DNA from: Antedon mediterranea
Taxonomy: Eukaryota; Echinodermata; Crinoidea; Comatulida; Antedonidae
Reading direction: 5' to 3'
Assembly: GCF_964355755.1 (NCBI RefSeq)
Contig: NC_092670.1
Span: 26,401,795 to 26,465,794 of the forward strand
DNA: 64,000 nt
Both the position numbers and the translations under genes were made by a program. The notes beneath the pieces were generated by a model. The model saw only the letters and a program-made list of their open reading frames with translations. It had not been told where the DNA came from and ran no database searches. Shown here piece by piece: positions 36,905 through 48,799 of this stretch (position 1 is its first letter; every line of letters begins with the position of its first letter).

Positions 36905-37330
36905 AATGCCTTTATTTATTTTTATTTATTTTAACCATATTTAATGAGGGTAATCCATCCAGCATTTGCTGATCATTTGGGACCCTTAGAACAGATACAA
37001 TATACAAAATATAGAAAAAACAGAAAAGTAAAAGAAAAACCAAAACCTAAAAATATAATTAATTACATAAGACTAAAAATCTGAATAGGAAAATTTGAAA
37101 TATAGAAAATAACTGAAATGTTAAATTAAGCAAAAATATATAATATATATAATAAATATTTATTTAGATCTACAATTTTACAATTTAAATTCTGGAAAAG
37201 GATTACATAGTTTTTAGAAAAGTCATAAGTCTAGTTTTGAAAGAGGAAAAGGATAAGGAATTGCGGATAGATAGAGGAAGATCATTGTAGAAATGAGGGG
37301 CCTTGTAGCTGAAGGAGAGGCCTTTTTACA
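36905..37330 (-). mobile_element. LINE 3' end, 5'-truncated
   Basis: On the minus strand the frame from 37325 to 37203 reads APHFYNDLPLSIRNSLSF, then SSFKTRLMTFLK and a stop. WN.LP..IR...S...FK..L is the usual C-terminal end of reverse transcriptase proteins of CR1/jockey-type LINEs. The following 3' UTR contains GGGTCCCAAATGATCAGC, an A-rich stretch and an AAATAA-type tail near 36910. Everything upstream is lost, as expected for 5' truncation during target-primed reverse transcription. Confidence 0.75.
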
Positions 37331-38220
37331 ATTCTCATTCTTTTTTTTATATTTTACTGTTCCACCAGTATCTTTGAAATAAAACTCTGAGCTTTTCACG
37401 TCACAGCTTTAGCCAGCTATATTCCCAGAGGACTACTCATTCAGAAGCTATATCAAGCCAAAGCTATAGTTCTAGAGGTTGACAGTTTTGAAATGTTTTA
37501 AGCTCGGACAGGTCATGCTAAAATTACAAACCCTGGAAATTTCTGGAGGAAGAGAGTCTATGAAAACATTTGCTGATAATACATTATTTTATGCATGTAG
37601 ATGGTAATCTGTAAAATCTTTTTAAATGATGTTCTTGCTGTCAACCTAGGCCAGTATTATAATAATTCACTATCAAATAATCAAAACTTTATTTTAGCTG
37701 TCAACCTATAGGCCGGTATTTACAATGACTCTCATTTGACTTTCAAAATCTAGGCCGATATTATAATAATTCGCAGTCAGATAATCATTGAATTATGATC
37801 AAAACAGTCCAACATCCATAGTTAAGTTTTTGTTTGTAATAGGATACAATTTGTTCACACTTAAATGTCCCTTTGGGTCTCACTGGCCATTTATTACTTG
37901 TTGACATCTAGGCTTGATGAAGTGACCCCCAGACCTTAGCAATAAAGATGAACTAAAGTGACAGAAATTGAGTCTGTTTAGTGGTCTAAAATTGGCTTCA
38001 AAATTATTTAGACATCATTTTTATTTAAATTATTTAGTAAAGCACATCATCTTTTATAGATTCAGTATTTTAAATTTCAATTGCACAATTCTTGTTGTAT
38101 TTTACTTCAAATACATGGATAATTTTTTTTTTTTTCAATTAAATATCATTCCACTTATTGTGTGGAAACGTATTGGAACCCACCTTGGTGGTATTATTTG
38201 GTATTTTTATTATATAATTA
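37331..38220. other. AT-rich non-coding DNA
   Basis: CTAGGCCRGTATTATAATAATTC-like words near 37650, 37710 and 37750 suggest a short diverged tandem repeat. No gene. Confidence 0.4.
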
Positions 38221-38221
38221 A

Positions 38222-38868
38222 TAACATTGTAAATAATAATAATAATAATACATAATGATGATTACTTTTTTTCTCTGCAAATAAGACATTTTTCCTCTTG
38301 ACACAAATACTTTATAAAATGATAACGTTCAATATAAATACAATCTAATTTCTTTTTAAATAATGATATATTTTTACATTGTTTTAGATCGTCCGATAGA
38401 TTGTTCCACACCTTAGACCCAGTATACGAGAAGCCTTGACGGCCAACATTTGTATGCTTCAGGTCTATTACAAGATTGTTTTTATTTCGCGTGTTATAAT
38501 CATGATACGAGTCGAAGGTGTGGAAAAATCCATCAAATGACTCTGGTAATTTTCCATTTTTGTAGAGGAACATTAATTTTGCTACATTTTTTTCATATAG
38601 ATCGAATATGTTTAAGGTATTAGTTTTAATGAATAATGGAGAAGATGGATGTAGGTAGTGGACATATTATTCGGAGGGCCTTTTTTTGTAAAACGTGAAT
38701 TCTATTTAAATTATTTATGCTACCAGTACCCAACACAGTAATGCCATATGTAATGATGGGAAGGATAAGGGATTTATAAATAATGAGCAATATTTCATAT
38801 GGTAGTATGGTTTTTAAGAGATTCATAGCTCCAATAATGGCAGAAATTTTACTAGTGATTACATTTTT
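38222..38868 (-). mobile_element. LINE reverse transcriptase C-terminal fragment
   Basis: Two minus-strand frames hold typical LINE pieces. 38868-38626 contains ILPYEILLIIYKSLILPIIT then YG, and LQKKALRIICP. 38573-38262 contains FHTFDSYHDYNTRNKNNL and FSYTGSKVWNNLSDDLK, then FKKKL. The order RT thumb, then HNTR, then G.K.WN.LP is that of jockey/CR1-type LINEs. At least one frameshift separates them. The 3' side ends in an ATT-repeat tail (38228-38249). The 5' side is truncated where it joins a MITE at about 38869. Confidence 0.85.
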
Positions 38869-39054
38869 TAGTTTTCGCCTCACGATTGATCGAAAAGTGG
38901 GTGAATTACAGAAGAAAAACAAAAATATCAATCCGTGCGCAATGTATGGCAGAAATTTTACTAGTGATTACAATTTTGAGTTTTGGCCTCACGATCGATC
39001 GAAAAGTGGGTGAATTACAGACAAAAAACAAAAATATCAATCCGTGCACAATGT
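38837..39054. repeat. Tandem duplication, 2 x 109 bp, spanning a LINE/MITE junction
   Basis: ATGGCAGAAATTTTACTAGT begins at 38837 and again at 38946, and both copies run through the LINE-MITE boundary to AATATCAATCCGTGC and ACAATGT. Copies differ at only a few bases. The junction is therefore older than the duplication. Confidence 0.9.
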
Positions 39055-39242
39055 ATTTTGGAATGGCGCTATATAAATCGAACGATTGATTGATTGATTT
39101 ATAGCGGGCCGCTATAATTATTAGAATTGACTTATTTTTCACATTTTTAACCGTTTAAAGACGACAACAGTTATCGCAATAGGATATAGTAAATATAGTT
39201 TGTGATCTTAAATTAGATTTAAAAAACATAGGGAAGGGGTCT
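38869..39242 (-). mobile_element. Kolobok-like MITE, right half
   Basis: Family sequence from GCCTCACGATYGATCG through TTATAGCGGGCCGC to AAACATAGGGAAGGGGTCT, followed by TTAA (39243-39246). Its first part is duplicated with the neighbouring LINE end, and a 35-bp retrotransposon tail is inserted at 39063. Confidence 0.8.
39063..39097 (+). mobile_element. Very short LINE/SINE tail insertion
   Basis: ATGGCGCTATATAAATCGAA followed by CGATTGATTGATTGAT interrupts the MITE word TTTTGGGATTTATAGCGGG. The first part is a common retrotransposon 3' tail and the second is an ATTG repeat. Only the tail was copied. Confidence 0.6.
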
Positions 39243-39246
39243 TTAA

Positions 39247-39595
39247 GTTAAATTTTAACCAAAAACCATTGTCAGACAGACAATTTAAGTATTTCTTTTT
39301 AATTTACATTTTGTTGAAGTAAATAATTTTTTCCCGATCCAGTTTTTGGTTAAATTGAATAACTATTATGTGACATTAAATGACAAAATAAAAAACAAAA
39401 ATTATAAAAAAAAAAATAATTTTTTTAGGGGGACAATATATCTTTAAACTGTTACAAGGAAGCAGTGTTTTTTGTTATAAATATTTCTTGTTTAACTTGT
39501 TTTAGTTGATAAGGTCCAGGACCTATAAACAATATGTACAGTTTTTAAAACAGAAATGTATCCTTTCAAATAACCACAAAAAAGAACTACATTTG
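39247..39595. other. AT-rich non-coding DNA
   Basis: No gene. ATTTTGTTGAAGTAAATAAT and its surroundings resemble 48600-48700 in reverse (a word with CCAGTTTTTGGTTAAATT), so a diverged repeat may be present. Confidence 0.4.
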
Positions 39596-40207
39596 AAGTC
39601 GTCACTTTGTCGAGTTCACCCGTCATGACATCAGATAGACAAAATTTGGGTTCGGGTTATCCGCGGAAATGCAACATGCACATACGTTAAACTATATGAA
39701 TATCGACAATTATTATGCCATCCTATGACATGAATTAAATATTATGTTTACAGTGCTGAATAGTACCTATTTTGTATCATACAGCATATTACAGTATTTA
39801 CAGAATACACTGTTATATATATAGTGTAGCATAGATGAAATTACGAGACCTATTTTTTAAATCCAATTTTTTTCAAAGCGCGCGTAAACGCGAAAATACC
39901 GATGTTCAAAATTTTGCTGATGATACAGGAAGATGACCCTTGACATGAAGCATCCGTGTGTCCATTTGAAAAAGGCTGTTAATTTTGAATTTATAGTAAA
40001 TTCAAGAGTTTCAGAAAATCGCGCTTAGTTATATTTTCATTAAACCAAAGTTTGTTGCACAACTACATATATACGTGCATCTGCAGGCCAAGTTGCAACA
40101 TAACTGCTATCGCCATTTTCGAGATCTGTGACAAACAAAAAATGAGCAGAAAATATGAAATTTTTAACAATATCAATAGGCTATTGCTCTACGAAGAGCG
40201 ATAGCCT
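39596..40207 (-). mobile_element. Short Helitron-like element (GGCTAT subtype 5' hairpin)
   Basis: On the minus strand the 5' side is a hairpin, AGGCTATCGCTCT with AGAGCAATAGCCT (40178-40207, one wobble pair). The 3' side has the hairpin AACTCGACA/TGACGACTT (39596-39616), where the final CTAG is worn to GTAG. Interior words (GTGCTGAATAGTACC, TGAAATTACGAGACC) match the other Helitron-like copies. About 612 bp, no protein. Confidence 0.7.
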
Positions 40208-40427
40208 AAAAAAGGAAAAAAAAGATCCTGAAAATAACAGGGGGTTTTTCCTTTTTAGTTTTTAAAACCCCAATTGATTCCGATCTCAATTTTAAAAACA
40301 GTTTGCAATCCAGGTTTTAACTTGACCTCACCTAAGAGGGTCACTGAAAGGTGCAAGCATCCGACTACTCTGTGTAGATAATAATGACATAATAACCAAC
40401 CACGAACTATCACTAAATGAGAAACAA

Positions 40428-41019
40428 GTTCCATTCCCTATGTTTTTTAGATCTAATTTAAGGTCACAAGCTACATTTAATGTAAAAACAAATACTACAT
40501 GGTCCTATATTGCGATAACCTTTTTCCATTCATGTAACTGTTAAAAATAAGTCTATTCTAATAATTTAAGCGGCCCGCTATAAATCCCAAAATGCATTGC
40601 ACGCAGAATGATATTTTCATTTCTCTTTTGTGATTCACCTATTTTCGATTGATTGTGAAAGTCAAACCAAATAGAACAAATTGTAATTTTTAAGCGAAAA
40701 AAAAAACGGGTTTTCCTCAATTTGTATCAACAGATTCTGGCAAAAACAGAAAGGCAATTAATGCAGCAACTAGACAACATCAGGCTAGGCCTATAGCTAG
40801 CGTACAGTGTTTGTACTTTACTGCTGTTTACTAGGCCTAAAGGGTATTCGGCCTAAAGACGCAAGCTACTTAGGTAGTGCATTGTTTCTCTATTTTATCA
40901 TAATTTACCATAAAACGTACCAAAGTTTTCTAGATCTACAAAACTCATATAATTAAGACAAGGAATGACCTAGTTTATTGTTTTTAAAGTAATATATAAT
41001 GTAATTGTAGGGAATGGGA
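40428..41019 (+). mobile_element. Kolobok-like MITE, near complete
   Basis: Runs from TTCCATTCCCTATG to GTAATTGTAGGGAATGGG in family order. The TTAA and outermost bases are gone. A 20-30 bp insertion lies near 40920-40950 (AGTTTTCTAGATCTAC). Confidence 0.75.
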
Positions 41020-41445
41020 TATTTTGCTGGACTCTTTCTATTTGAAACATAAATTGTCACATTTAATTAATAACTCACACTACTAATATTTGACTGACAT
41101 GATTTCAAATGCTCAATTTAACCTTCACTGAAAATACTCACAAGTTATCAGAAACTTTAATTTTTACTCATTTCAGTACAGAAATGACTACAAGAACTAG
41201 AAGAATATAAAACTATGTACTGTTTAACGAGTCTCAACTAAAACAAATCATAGATACATTTTTTCTTGATAATAAATCAACAATGTACATACAATGCACT
41301 GTTCTCGTGTTATTCCTATTAATACAATTTATGAGAATAATATATAGTCTTCATCTAATAAACTGAGTGGTATTCATAGAAATCAGTTTTTGTAGTTGTT
41401 TATAAACAGTCTAAATTTACTCAAAATAAACTAATTTCCCATTTT

Positions 41446-41664
41446 TAAAACCTTTTTTAAGATCGATTCATTTTGTGAACCATCTATCCCTTCTTCATAC
41501 TTACGATGAAACGCATTTTAGGAAATAAAAACCAACTTTTTAACAGTCCTCCCACAAAGTAGTTTCAGCAGAAACCCTGCAGAAATGGGTCATTGAATTA
41601 TATGTACTTTATTACTGTATTTTTATACCGTATATCAATATATATATGCAGCAGAAACAGGGTC
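41446..41664. mobile_element. Harbinger-like MITE fragment
   Basis: CTTTTTTAAGATCGATTC, TTTCAGCAGAAACCCTGCAG and the end GCAGCAGAAACAGGGTC are family words (compare 6690-6798 and 56940-56971). The partner end is not found. Confidence 0.5.
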
Positions 41665-42849
41665 AAAGAATCATGTTATACTTACACAGAATAAACAAAA
41701 ATAATATGGCACAATAGTAATTGTATCATCACTCACACTATAGCAACAAACGTAATATATAAGTCATGTGAGCCTTGTTAATGTAAAAGAAACAAATGAA
41801 AAGTAGAGAAATAATAATAACTTTAGTTTATTATGATGAAATACTAAAAATATAATACAAAAATCAGAATCAAATTGTTTATACTTTTGGTAAAATTAAT
41901 AATGTGTCCTTTATTCTGTAAGTGGAATTATGAACAGTTCATTGGGATCTTTTTCACATGGGAAACATGTTACAGTAGGCATACTTTGAATTACTTAAAA
42001 TAAACTAAAAAGACAAACTAATAAACTAACATATTGTTTCACATATGTTGGTTTAAAGTACGGTATCCATAAAATATGAAATCATAACAGTCTGTAATAA
42101 CATGAATATTCATTATATCGGATATTGTATGCATAGAACTCTCCATATATAATGTATGAGGAATACTTATTCAAGAAGTCATTTAATAATTTAAACAGCA
42201 GTTCTTTTGTAATGCTAGATTGTGGCATACAGGTTGATGGTCTGTACTTATGAGTACTGAAATCACTAAATGCAAAGGCCAACATACAGACTTACTGCTT
42301 TAGCAGATGACTAACTACATGATTGACAGTTAATGATCTAGTGAGGCCTAGGAAAAATTGGGAAAATCTAAAAAAAAAGACTATGAATTTGTTTGAACAT
42401 TATTATCACATTTTACAGTAGAACCTTTAAAAGACCCAATAAGTATCTCATTAGTAGGGTGTCTCCTGAATAGGGGTTGCCTGTAGTATAAAACCTTTGA
42501 TTGGACGATTGTGGGTCACATGTATTGTTTTGTAAAAAAAAATGTTCTCGCTTATAGAAACAAATCTTAAGGTGAGCATCCCTGCATGAAATCCAATAGC
42601 ACCATCTGTTGTTTTTTTACTCTATCAGAATTATCTTTTATGTTGAGCATTATTTACTAATTTCGAAAAAAAAATCACTTAAATTAGCTTCAGATCGTTT
42701 GTATGATTTTGATTAATTAATGGGAACAATTTCTTTGGAAATGTAAACATAATTAGATTAAATCAGTTTCAGTTGCCTGGCAATTTTTTGTATCTCTAAT
42801 TTGCCTTTCTACACTAAGCCTAGTTTAGATAGGCCTAGGAATATAAATG
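41665..42849. other. AT-rich non-coding DNA
   Basis: Nothing recognisable. Confidence 0.5.
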
Positions 42850-42997
42850 ATGAATGTTTTTTATTCGTTGGATGGTGGAGAATATTTCATTTGATAGGGC
42901 TAGACTACTATTTATATAACTCGGCTACCGTCTTAAATTCAATAAAGCAGTCATATTTAATGAAATATTCTCCACCATCCAACTCATAAACATTCAT
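42850..42997. repeat. Foldback element with 40-bp arms
   Basis: The left arm ATGAATGTTTTTTATTCGTT continues with GGATGGTGGAGAATATTTC to 42890. The right arm (42960-42997) is its reverse complement with small indels. The loop is about 70 bp. No flanking duplication is clear. A related single arm is at 63525-63560. Confidence 0.75.
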
Positions 42998-44433
42998 TAT
43001 TTGTACTAATTAATTGTATGAAATTGAGTAGATGCACTGTAACTATAATCTTTGATAAGAACCTAATATGACACTATTAAGCTCAGATATGGAACATTTA
43101 ATACTTACAAACTGGCTAGGACTGAGAGCCAACTGCCTGTATGAATTGCTAGGAAACATGTGTTTATGAAGCTAGTCAATATTAAATTGTGGCTGATGAG
43201 ACTGCCTGATACAATATGGTATAAAGTTGTTTTTGCTACATAAGCTCTGACATCAACCATTCAAAGGGCAAAGTAGTAAAATGCTATGATAGTTATCACA
43301 TGACTTTTCAAAGAGGCTTTTATCTTGCTCGTTTTCTGATATGATACAGAAGAGGACTATCATAGTCTGGCGTTAAAATACAGCAATATTAGTTTTAAAC
43401 ATTATGTTTTTTCATACCGCTAATGAGGCATACATGCCTTTTACATTGTATATACATAGATTACAATGCTAATAAAGTCCACACGTTTTGAACTTCCATT
43501 TTTAAAGTCTATAGAATTCTTTGATAATACAGTGTGTAATTTATAATCGGATAAGTTTTTAAATTAATCAGAGCAAATCAAACATGCTGATCAGTAGATT
43601 AGTTTACAAAGGAAATAAATATTAGAGTTCAGCACAATCAAATATTTGAGTATAATAAAAATGAGGTTAATGGGATTTTATTTGAGGTTTGTTAGATTTC
43701 ACCAGTATCATAGGAATATTTGGTAATACAACATATATCATAATCTACTGTAACCCTCAACCTAATCATCATACAGGCACCACATGTGATAAACTAAGAT
43801 GCTATATTAACAAATAATCTGATGTACGGGGAAATATTGTACAGCAGTGACAATCCGGTAACAACATGATGTAGTGTATTTGTCATATATAGTCTTATTT
43901 GTTTACAGTACAAGGTCTTATACAAAGATTGTAACAAGCAAACTTAACAAGATAAGATAAGATAATATTGATTGGTCCATCATAAAATATGTTGGAAATT
44001 CATTTTCCAAACAGCGTACATATTTAGTTAAACTAAAATAGATCGTTTCACATACTACAGAGGGTGCATATCAAACTTTTTGCACGCTTCTCCTCAATAT
44101 GCCTCTATTTTAGTTTAACTAGAGATCATTATGTCACCTCATGATGCTCTTTGTGATCAGCCAGCAATGACACTTGACTCGAACATCGTGGGAAATTTCT
44201 ATTTTTGTTTTTGCCGTTCGTGTAGCCTACTCAGTCTGTGTATACTAACATACACACAAATATGTCACGCGTTTAAAATATTGAACCTCTAGAAAAAGGG
44301 CACCTTTAAAATTTAGGGGGTCACCCCCTTGGATCGTGATCCTTTTATTAATTCACATACGGTTTTAATATTAATATTGTTAAAAAGGCAATCATTTACA
44401 CCACTTAAAGTTCTTATATATAGTAATTGTTTT
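42998..44433. other. AT-rich non-coding DNA
   Basis: No gene or bounded repeat recognised. Confidence 0.5.
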
Positions 44434-44463
44434 ACCAGGGAGGTATTTTTATACCTCCCTGGT
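44434..44463. repeat. Perfect hairpin, 13-bp stem
   Basis: ACCAGGGAGGTAT, loop TTTT, ATACCTCCCTGGT. It lies just left of a MITE fragment. Half-site ACCAGGGA is shared with the palindrome at 15482-15525. Confidence 0.85.
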
Positions 44464-44475
44464 TTTACTAAACTG

Positions 44476-44742
44476 AAAATTGGAAGAACCATAATTTTTC
44501 AGCAGAAAATACCGGGTCTTTCCTAATTTGTATTAACAGAATCTGCTAAAAAAAGAAAGACAAGTAATACAGCAACTATACAATGCCATATAGCTAGCGT
44601 ACGATGTTCATACATTACCGATGTTTACCAGCTACGGCCTACAAACTAAGCCCAGATAGGCTAGGCTTATTGACGCGAGCTACTTTGGTAGTCCATTGTT
44701 TCTCTCTTTTTATAATAATTTACCATAAACGTGCAATTTAAC
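44476..44742 (+). mobile_element. Kolobok-like MITE fragment, central part
   Basis: Family words from AACCATAATTTTTCAGC through CGTACGATGTTCATAC and AGGCTAGGCTTAT to TTTACCATAAACGTGC. Both ends are missing. Confidence 0.7.
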
Positions 44743-45085
44743 CCTTGCAATAATCCTACAAAAGATTTATTAAGTTTATATTGTGGAATACATTGCAGTG
44801 TTTTTATCATTGCATTAAAAAGTTGTTGTTTATCAAAGTAACAAACATTTATATCATGATGACATCACTTTTGAATGCATACCAGCAACATGTAACAAAT
44901 ATAAAAATAAAGAAATAAAAATGGTCGCCATTATTAACCAGAACTAAAAATATAATTTTGTGTTCATTTTTTCAAATTAACAGCAGTTTTAACAGCAAAT
45001 TGAACATGACTAGTTGAACACATGGGCCCTGATTAAAGCTAAATAACCAATTAATAACCATGTGAAAATACATGACAACTTCTAA

Positions 45086-45376
45086 GGGCCTGTTCAGACC
45101 GACAGAGTCATACTTTTGTATTGTACGCAGACACAGATATTTCGTTCGTTACAACACCTCAAGGTACAAGATTAGTGAACGACGCTTATGATACGAAATG
45201 TACGATTTTGACCTCCAAATAATAAAATTTACTCCTGCATACCAGATGTTCATCTAAATCGGTGACACTTCAGTTTCTAACAAAAGCGTTAGTTAAGGAA
45301 GTCTGAACACTGTTACGACGCTAATTATAATATGCTTGTGATATGAAAGCACAACTTCATGGATCTGAACATACCC
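45086..45376. mobile_element. Harbinger-like MITE, 291 bp
   Basis: Ends are GGGCCTGTTCAGACC and GGATCTGAACATACCC, flanked by TAA on both sides (45083-45085 and 45377-45379). Interior has no protein. Confidence 0.7.
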
Positions 45377-45699
45377 TAAGCTAAATAGGCTACAGTTAGA
45401 ATGATCAATTATGTAGTTTGGTAAATAAAATAATAGGCATAGTGAAATATATTATAGGCCAAACACTGAAAAGTGGCTTATTTTTTAGTTTCTTGTCGCT
45501 CCCATGGCAACTAACTCATCTTTTGTAGAATTTTTCTACACATATATCTTATCATAAATCCAAACTCGCCAGTGAAAAAAGTTGCACATAAAAAATTAGA
45601 TATATATTTTTTAATAACAAGTGCAAGGAATGCAAAGCAAGCGAGGAAAAATTTCCCAAAAGTGCAAATAAAAAGAGTAAATAGTTTTAAATATAATGT

Positions 45700-46116
45700 A
45701 AAATCACTTTTATCTGAAAGAATACCTGTGTAACATTTTTGTACAGTGTTTTATATATTTTTAACTTTAGGCAATTGTATTAGGTGCAATTAAACGTTTA
45801 AACATTGCAATATTTTAACTACATTTTAAATTTTAAATATGTAAAATCACATTTTATCAAAATACTGTGTAATCCTTATCATGTTTACTGTACAATTTGT
45901 TTACCTTTTAGTAGTCATAGGGCGCTTTAAGTGCAATTATCAGTGTTATTTTTATGTCTGAGGACCCCAATGGAAATAAGTTTTCATTTAAACTTTCTTG
46001 GGTTATTCCTCGGTTCATTCTTTTAATATTGTTATCTTGTGCTTTTTTTTTTTTTTTTCTGTTATGTTTGTCTTTGTATTTTTGAGTGAACCGAATAAAA
46101 CTGAACTGAACTGAAG
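45700..46116 (+). mobile_element. LINE 3' untranslated region
   Basis: Two diverged copies of a unit of about 122 bp (AATGTAAAATCACTTTTATC near 45718 and again near 45840) are followed by GAGGACCCCAATGGAAATAA, a poly-T stretch and GTGAACCGAATAAAACTGAA with repeated ACTGA. A GGACC-type start, AATAAA and a short tandem tail are usual for LINE 3' ends. The coding part is missing. Confidence 0.55.
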
Positions 46117-47660
46117 GCAGGAAGTCAACGAAATTGATGTAGCCAAGGCCTATATGGACAATCGTTTGTACATAGCCTACTAAAACAGGAATATTGTTTG
46201 ATTAAATTATTTACATAGCTCTCTAAAGCATATTTGCTAAAGTATGATATTAATAATGCTCATACGTAAAGAAATATTTTCTACCTTTTTTCTCAATAAA
46301 CCCAACAAGTAAATTAGTAATGCTTATAAATTGAGGCAATAACAAATACTAGAAAATACATTAAGTTGAAAAAAGTTCCCAAGTGTTGTGTATTTGCGAG
46401 AGAGGTACACATGTTGATTTTCTAGAGAATGGAATGCCAAAAAGCGTGAAAAAATAAATGCTTATACACTGTTATAGGGCATAGGCTAGGGCAACTGTTT
46501 CCATCACATTTAATAACAAATGTTACATAATGTAAATTTTAAAAACTCCTTCCTAAATACGAATGTTTTTCGACGAACTAATAATAAACCGAATGACCGA
46601 AAAAAACACTTTGAACGAAATGAACATTTGATCATGCGGTACGCTGAAAATGGCTCCGATATGGTGCACACTTGTGAGTACTGTGTTGCGGTCTGTTAAC
46701 CTCAGATATACACCCTAACAGCCGGGTGAATAACTAATGTAATTTAGTATACAAATGGTTGCAGTGATTGCCACGTCTATAACACAAAATCAATAAAACT
46801 CCAAATACGGCACACACTTTCGGCCGTGTACATACAAGACATTTCATGTTTATTTTATGCCAATGAAATAATAAAAGAAAACCATGTTTCTCGTTTATTT
46901 TTATTTAAGTTTATAATTTAATTATACTGCATACCATTATTATATTAAAAAAAATTTGTATGTGAGAAAAAATTACCAATAATACACTATGAACAGGGGT
47001 GTAACGAAGAATACCAAGCCAACACGTGCACATGGACCAGGGCGGTACTGAAATGGAAAATGGTGACGTCAGCATTCATACAGACAGCAAGTTAGACGCT
47101 GGTAGTAGGAGTGCATGTGTTTTGAAAATAGCTCAGTTGTGGGTATTTTCCGAAGATTTTAAATCTTGACTGTATAGACTTCATAAATGGTAATTAAACT
47201 CTTATGCTCTTTCACGATGTAGCCCTATTTACACAACTATAATGCTAACTCTTCTTATTAAGGTTAGTTAAAAGAGTCAGGTATGTCGAATCCACGTCTA
47301 GCGTTTTCAGAATTAAGGGGGGTGGCTAGCCACCATATTCACCCTCAAGATCCGCCACTCAATTGAAACAACATGATGAGTTTATACATGAATCAAGCTA
47401 GAAATGCCTATTATTATAAAAATATAAATAATTGATCTTTATTCTAACAAACCAATATTATATAGTATCATAGTATAGCATGTTAAGATATGGTTTGAAA
47501 TTGTAAACATGTATGACATGTGTATGTGTGTTTTTGAAAATTTACAATCGATGTTCATTCCACAACCTATTATTATATATTTTCTCTTAATGAAGAGTTT
47601 AGAAAGAAAACAGTCATATAAAACCTGACTAGCAAGTTGAGTCGGCACGTTCAAGTCACT
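46117..47660. other. AT-rich non-coding DNA
   Basis: No gene. ATTTGCGAGAGAGG near 46391 recalls 22032. CAGGGGTGTAACGAAG near 46995 and CTCAAGATCCGCCACTC near 47343 are hAT-style words but do not pair well enough to call an element. Confidence 0.4.
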
Positions 47661-47665
47661 CGTCG

Positions 47666-47703
47666 ACCATTGTTCTGGTGGTAGAACAAGTCTTCTCAGG
47701 GCC
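47666..47703 (+). repeat. SINE fragment
   Basis: CCATTGTTCTGGTGGTAGAA followed by CAAGTCTTCTC matches the post-tRNA part of the SINE at 57571-57887 read on its own strand. Confidence 0.5.
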
Positions 47704-47743
47704 GTTTATACAACACATTTCTACATTGGCGTGTTGTATAAAC
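47704..47743. repeat. Hairpin, 13-bp perfect stem
   Basis: GTTTATACAACAC (47704-47716) and GTGTTGTATAAAC (47731-47743) with a 14-base loop. It starts directly at the end of the SINE fragment. Confidence 0.7.
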
Positions 47744-48790
47744 AGAAATGGGTTCCATGAAAATGTTTTGTGAGTATAAAACAAAACACACACATAAAAT
47801 AACAAACAAATTAGAAAGAATAAAGACATTAATGAACGATTCAAATGGTAATTTATGGAATTTAGTATCCATATGGGACAGAGGAGACGGCAATATACTA
47901 ATAATTTGTTTACAAAACGTCAACAATTATAGGGAATGGGTCTTTAATAAACTCATACATGAGGAAAATACAACTTCAGGACTATGAACTACAGTATAAG
48001 CGTTTTCATTCATCTTTATTTTTGTTTTGGGGTGCAATACATCTTAAATATAAAACTAAGATATTGTCTCAGGGTAAAAAATAAATTATGTTTGTAAAAC
48101 TTAAAAACTTACCTGTTGAATGACGTGATGAAAACAATATGAAAGACAAAAGAAAAACACATTTATTAAATATAAATCACAATAACTGTCACAGTTTTAT
48201 TTTTATCATTACATTGCAAACATTCATTTTAAGAATACTAGCTATCATAAATAGGCTATTGCATAATTTATAACTTTAAAAAATGATATCCTTCTCTTTG
48301 ACATAGTGTCACAAAATCAATGAAAATGTAAAAAAAATACTTATCTACACAAACTTGTGAAATATTTTAAACAAGAAATATTTCTTACAAAAAACACCAT
48401 TCCACATGCAACATATTTAATTATTGTTCTTTCTTCAATAATTGATGTTTTTTTATTAAAGATGTATTTTGCACCCGAAAAAATAATTCTTAAACAATTT
48501 TTTTGAATATGCTATTTTAATGTGACATAATAGTTATCCATTTTGACCAAAAATTGGATAGAAAAAAAATGTATTTACCTAAAGAAACTGTAATTTAAAG
48601 CAAAAAATAGTCAATTTGCCTGCCAGCCAGTGGGTTTTTGGTTGAATTTAACCACATATTGTCATTTTATAAAGTAAACAAAATATTTTTTTTCCTTTTT
48701 TTTTTTCTACAAAAGTGATTAACTTTATTAAAACTACAAAATAACCTATCCAAAGTCTGAATTAATTAATCTTCATTTTTCATGTTTTTG
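47744..48790. other. AT-rich non-coding DNA
   Basis: No gene. ACAAGAAATATTTCTTACAA near 48373 recurs at 31536 and 5238. Confidence 0.4.
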
Positions 48791-48799
48791 CATAACTTT

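Noticed and set aside
46994-47359. hAT-like element between CAGGGGTGTAACG and GATCCGCCACTC
   Set aside because: The two ends do not pair well and no target duplication is visible.
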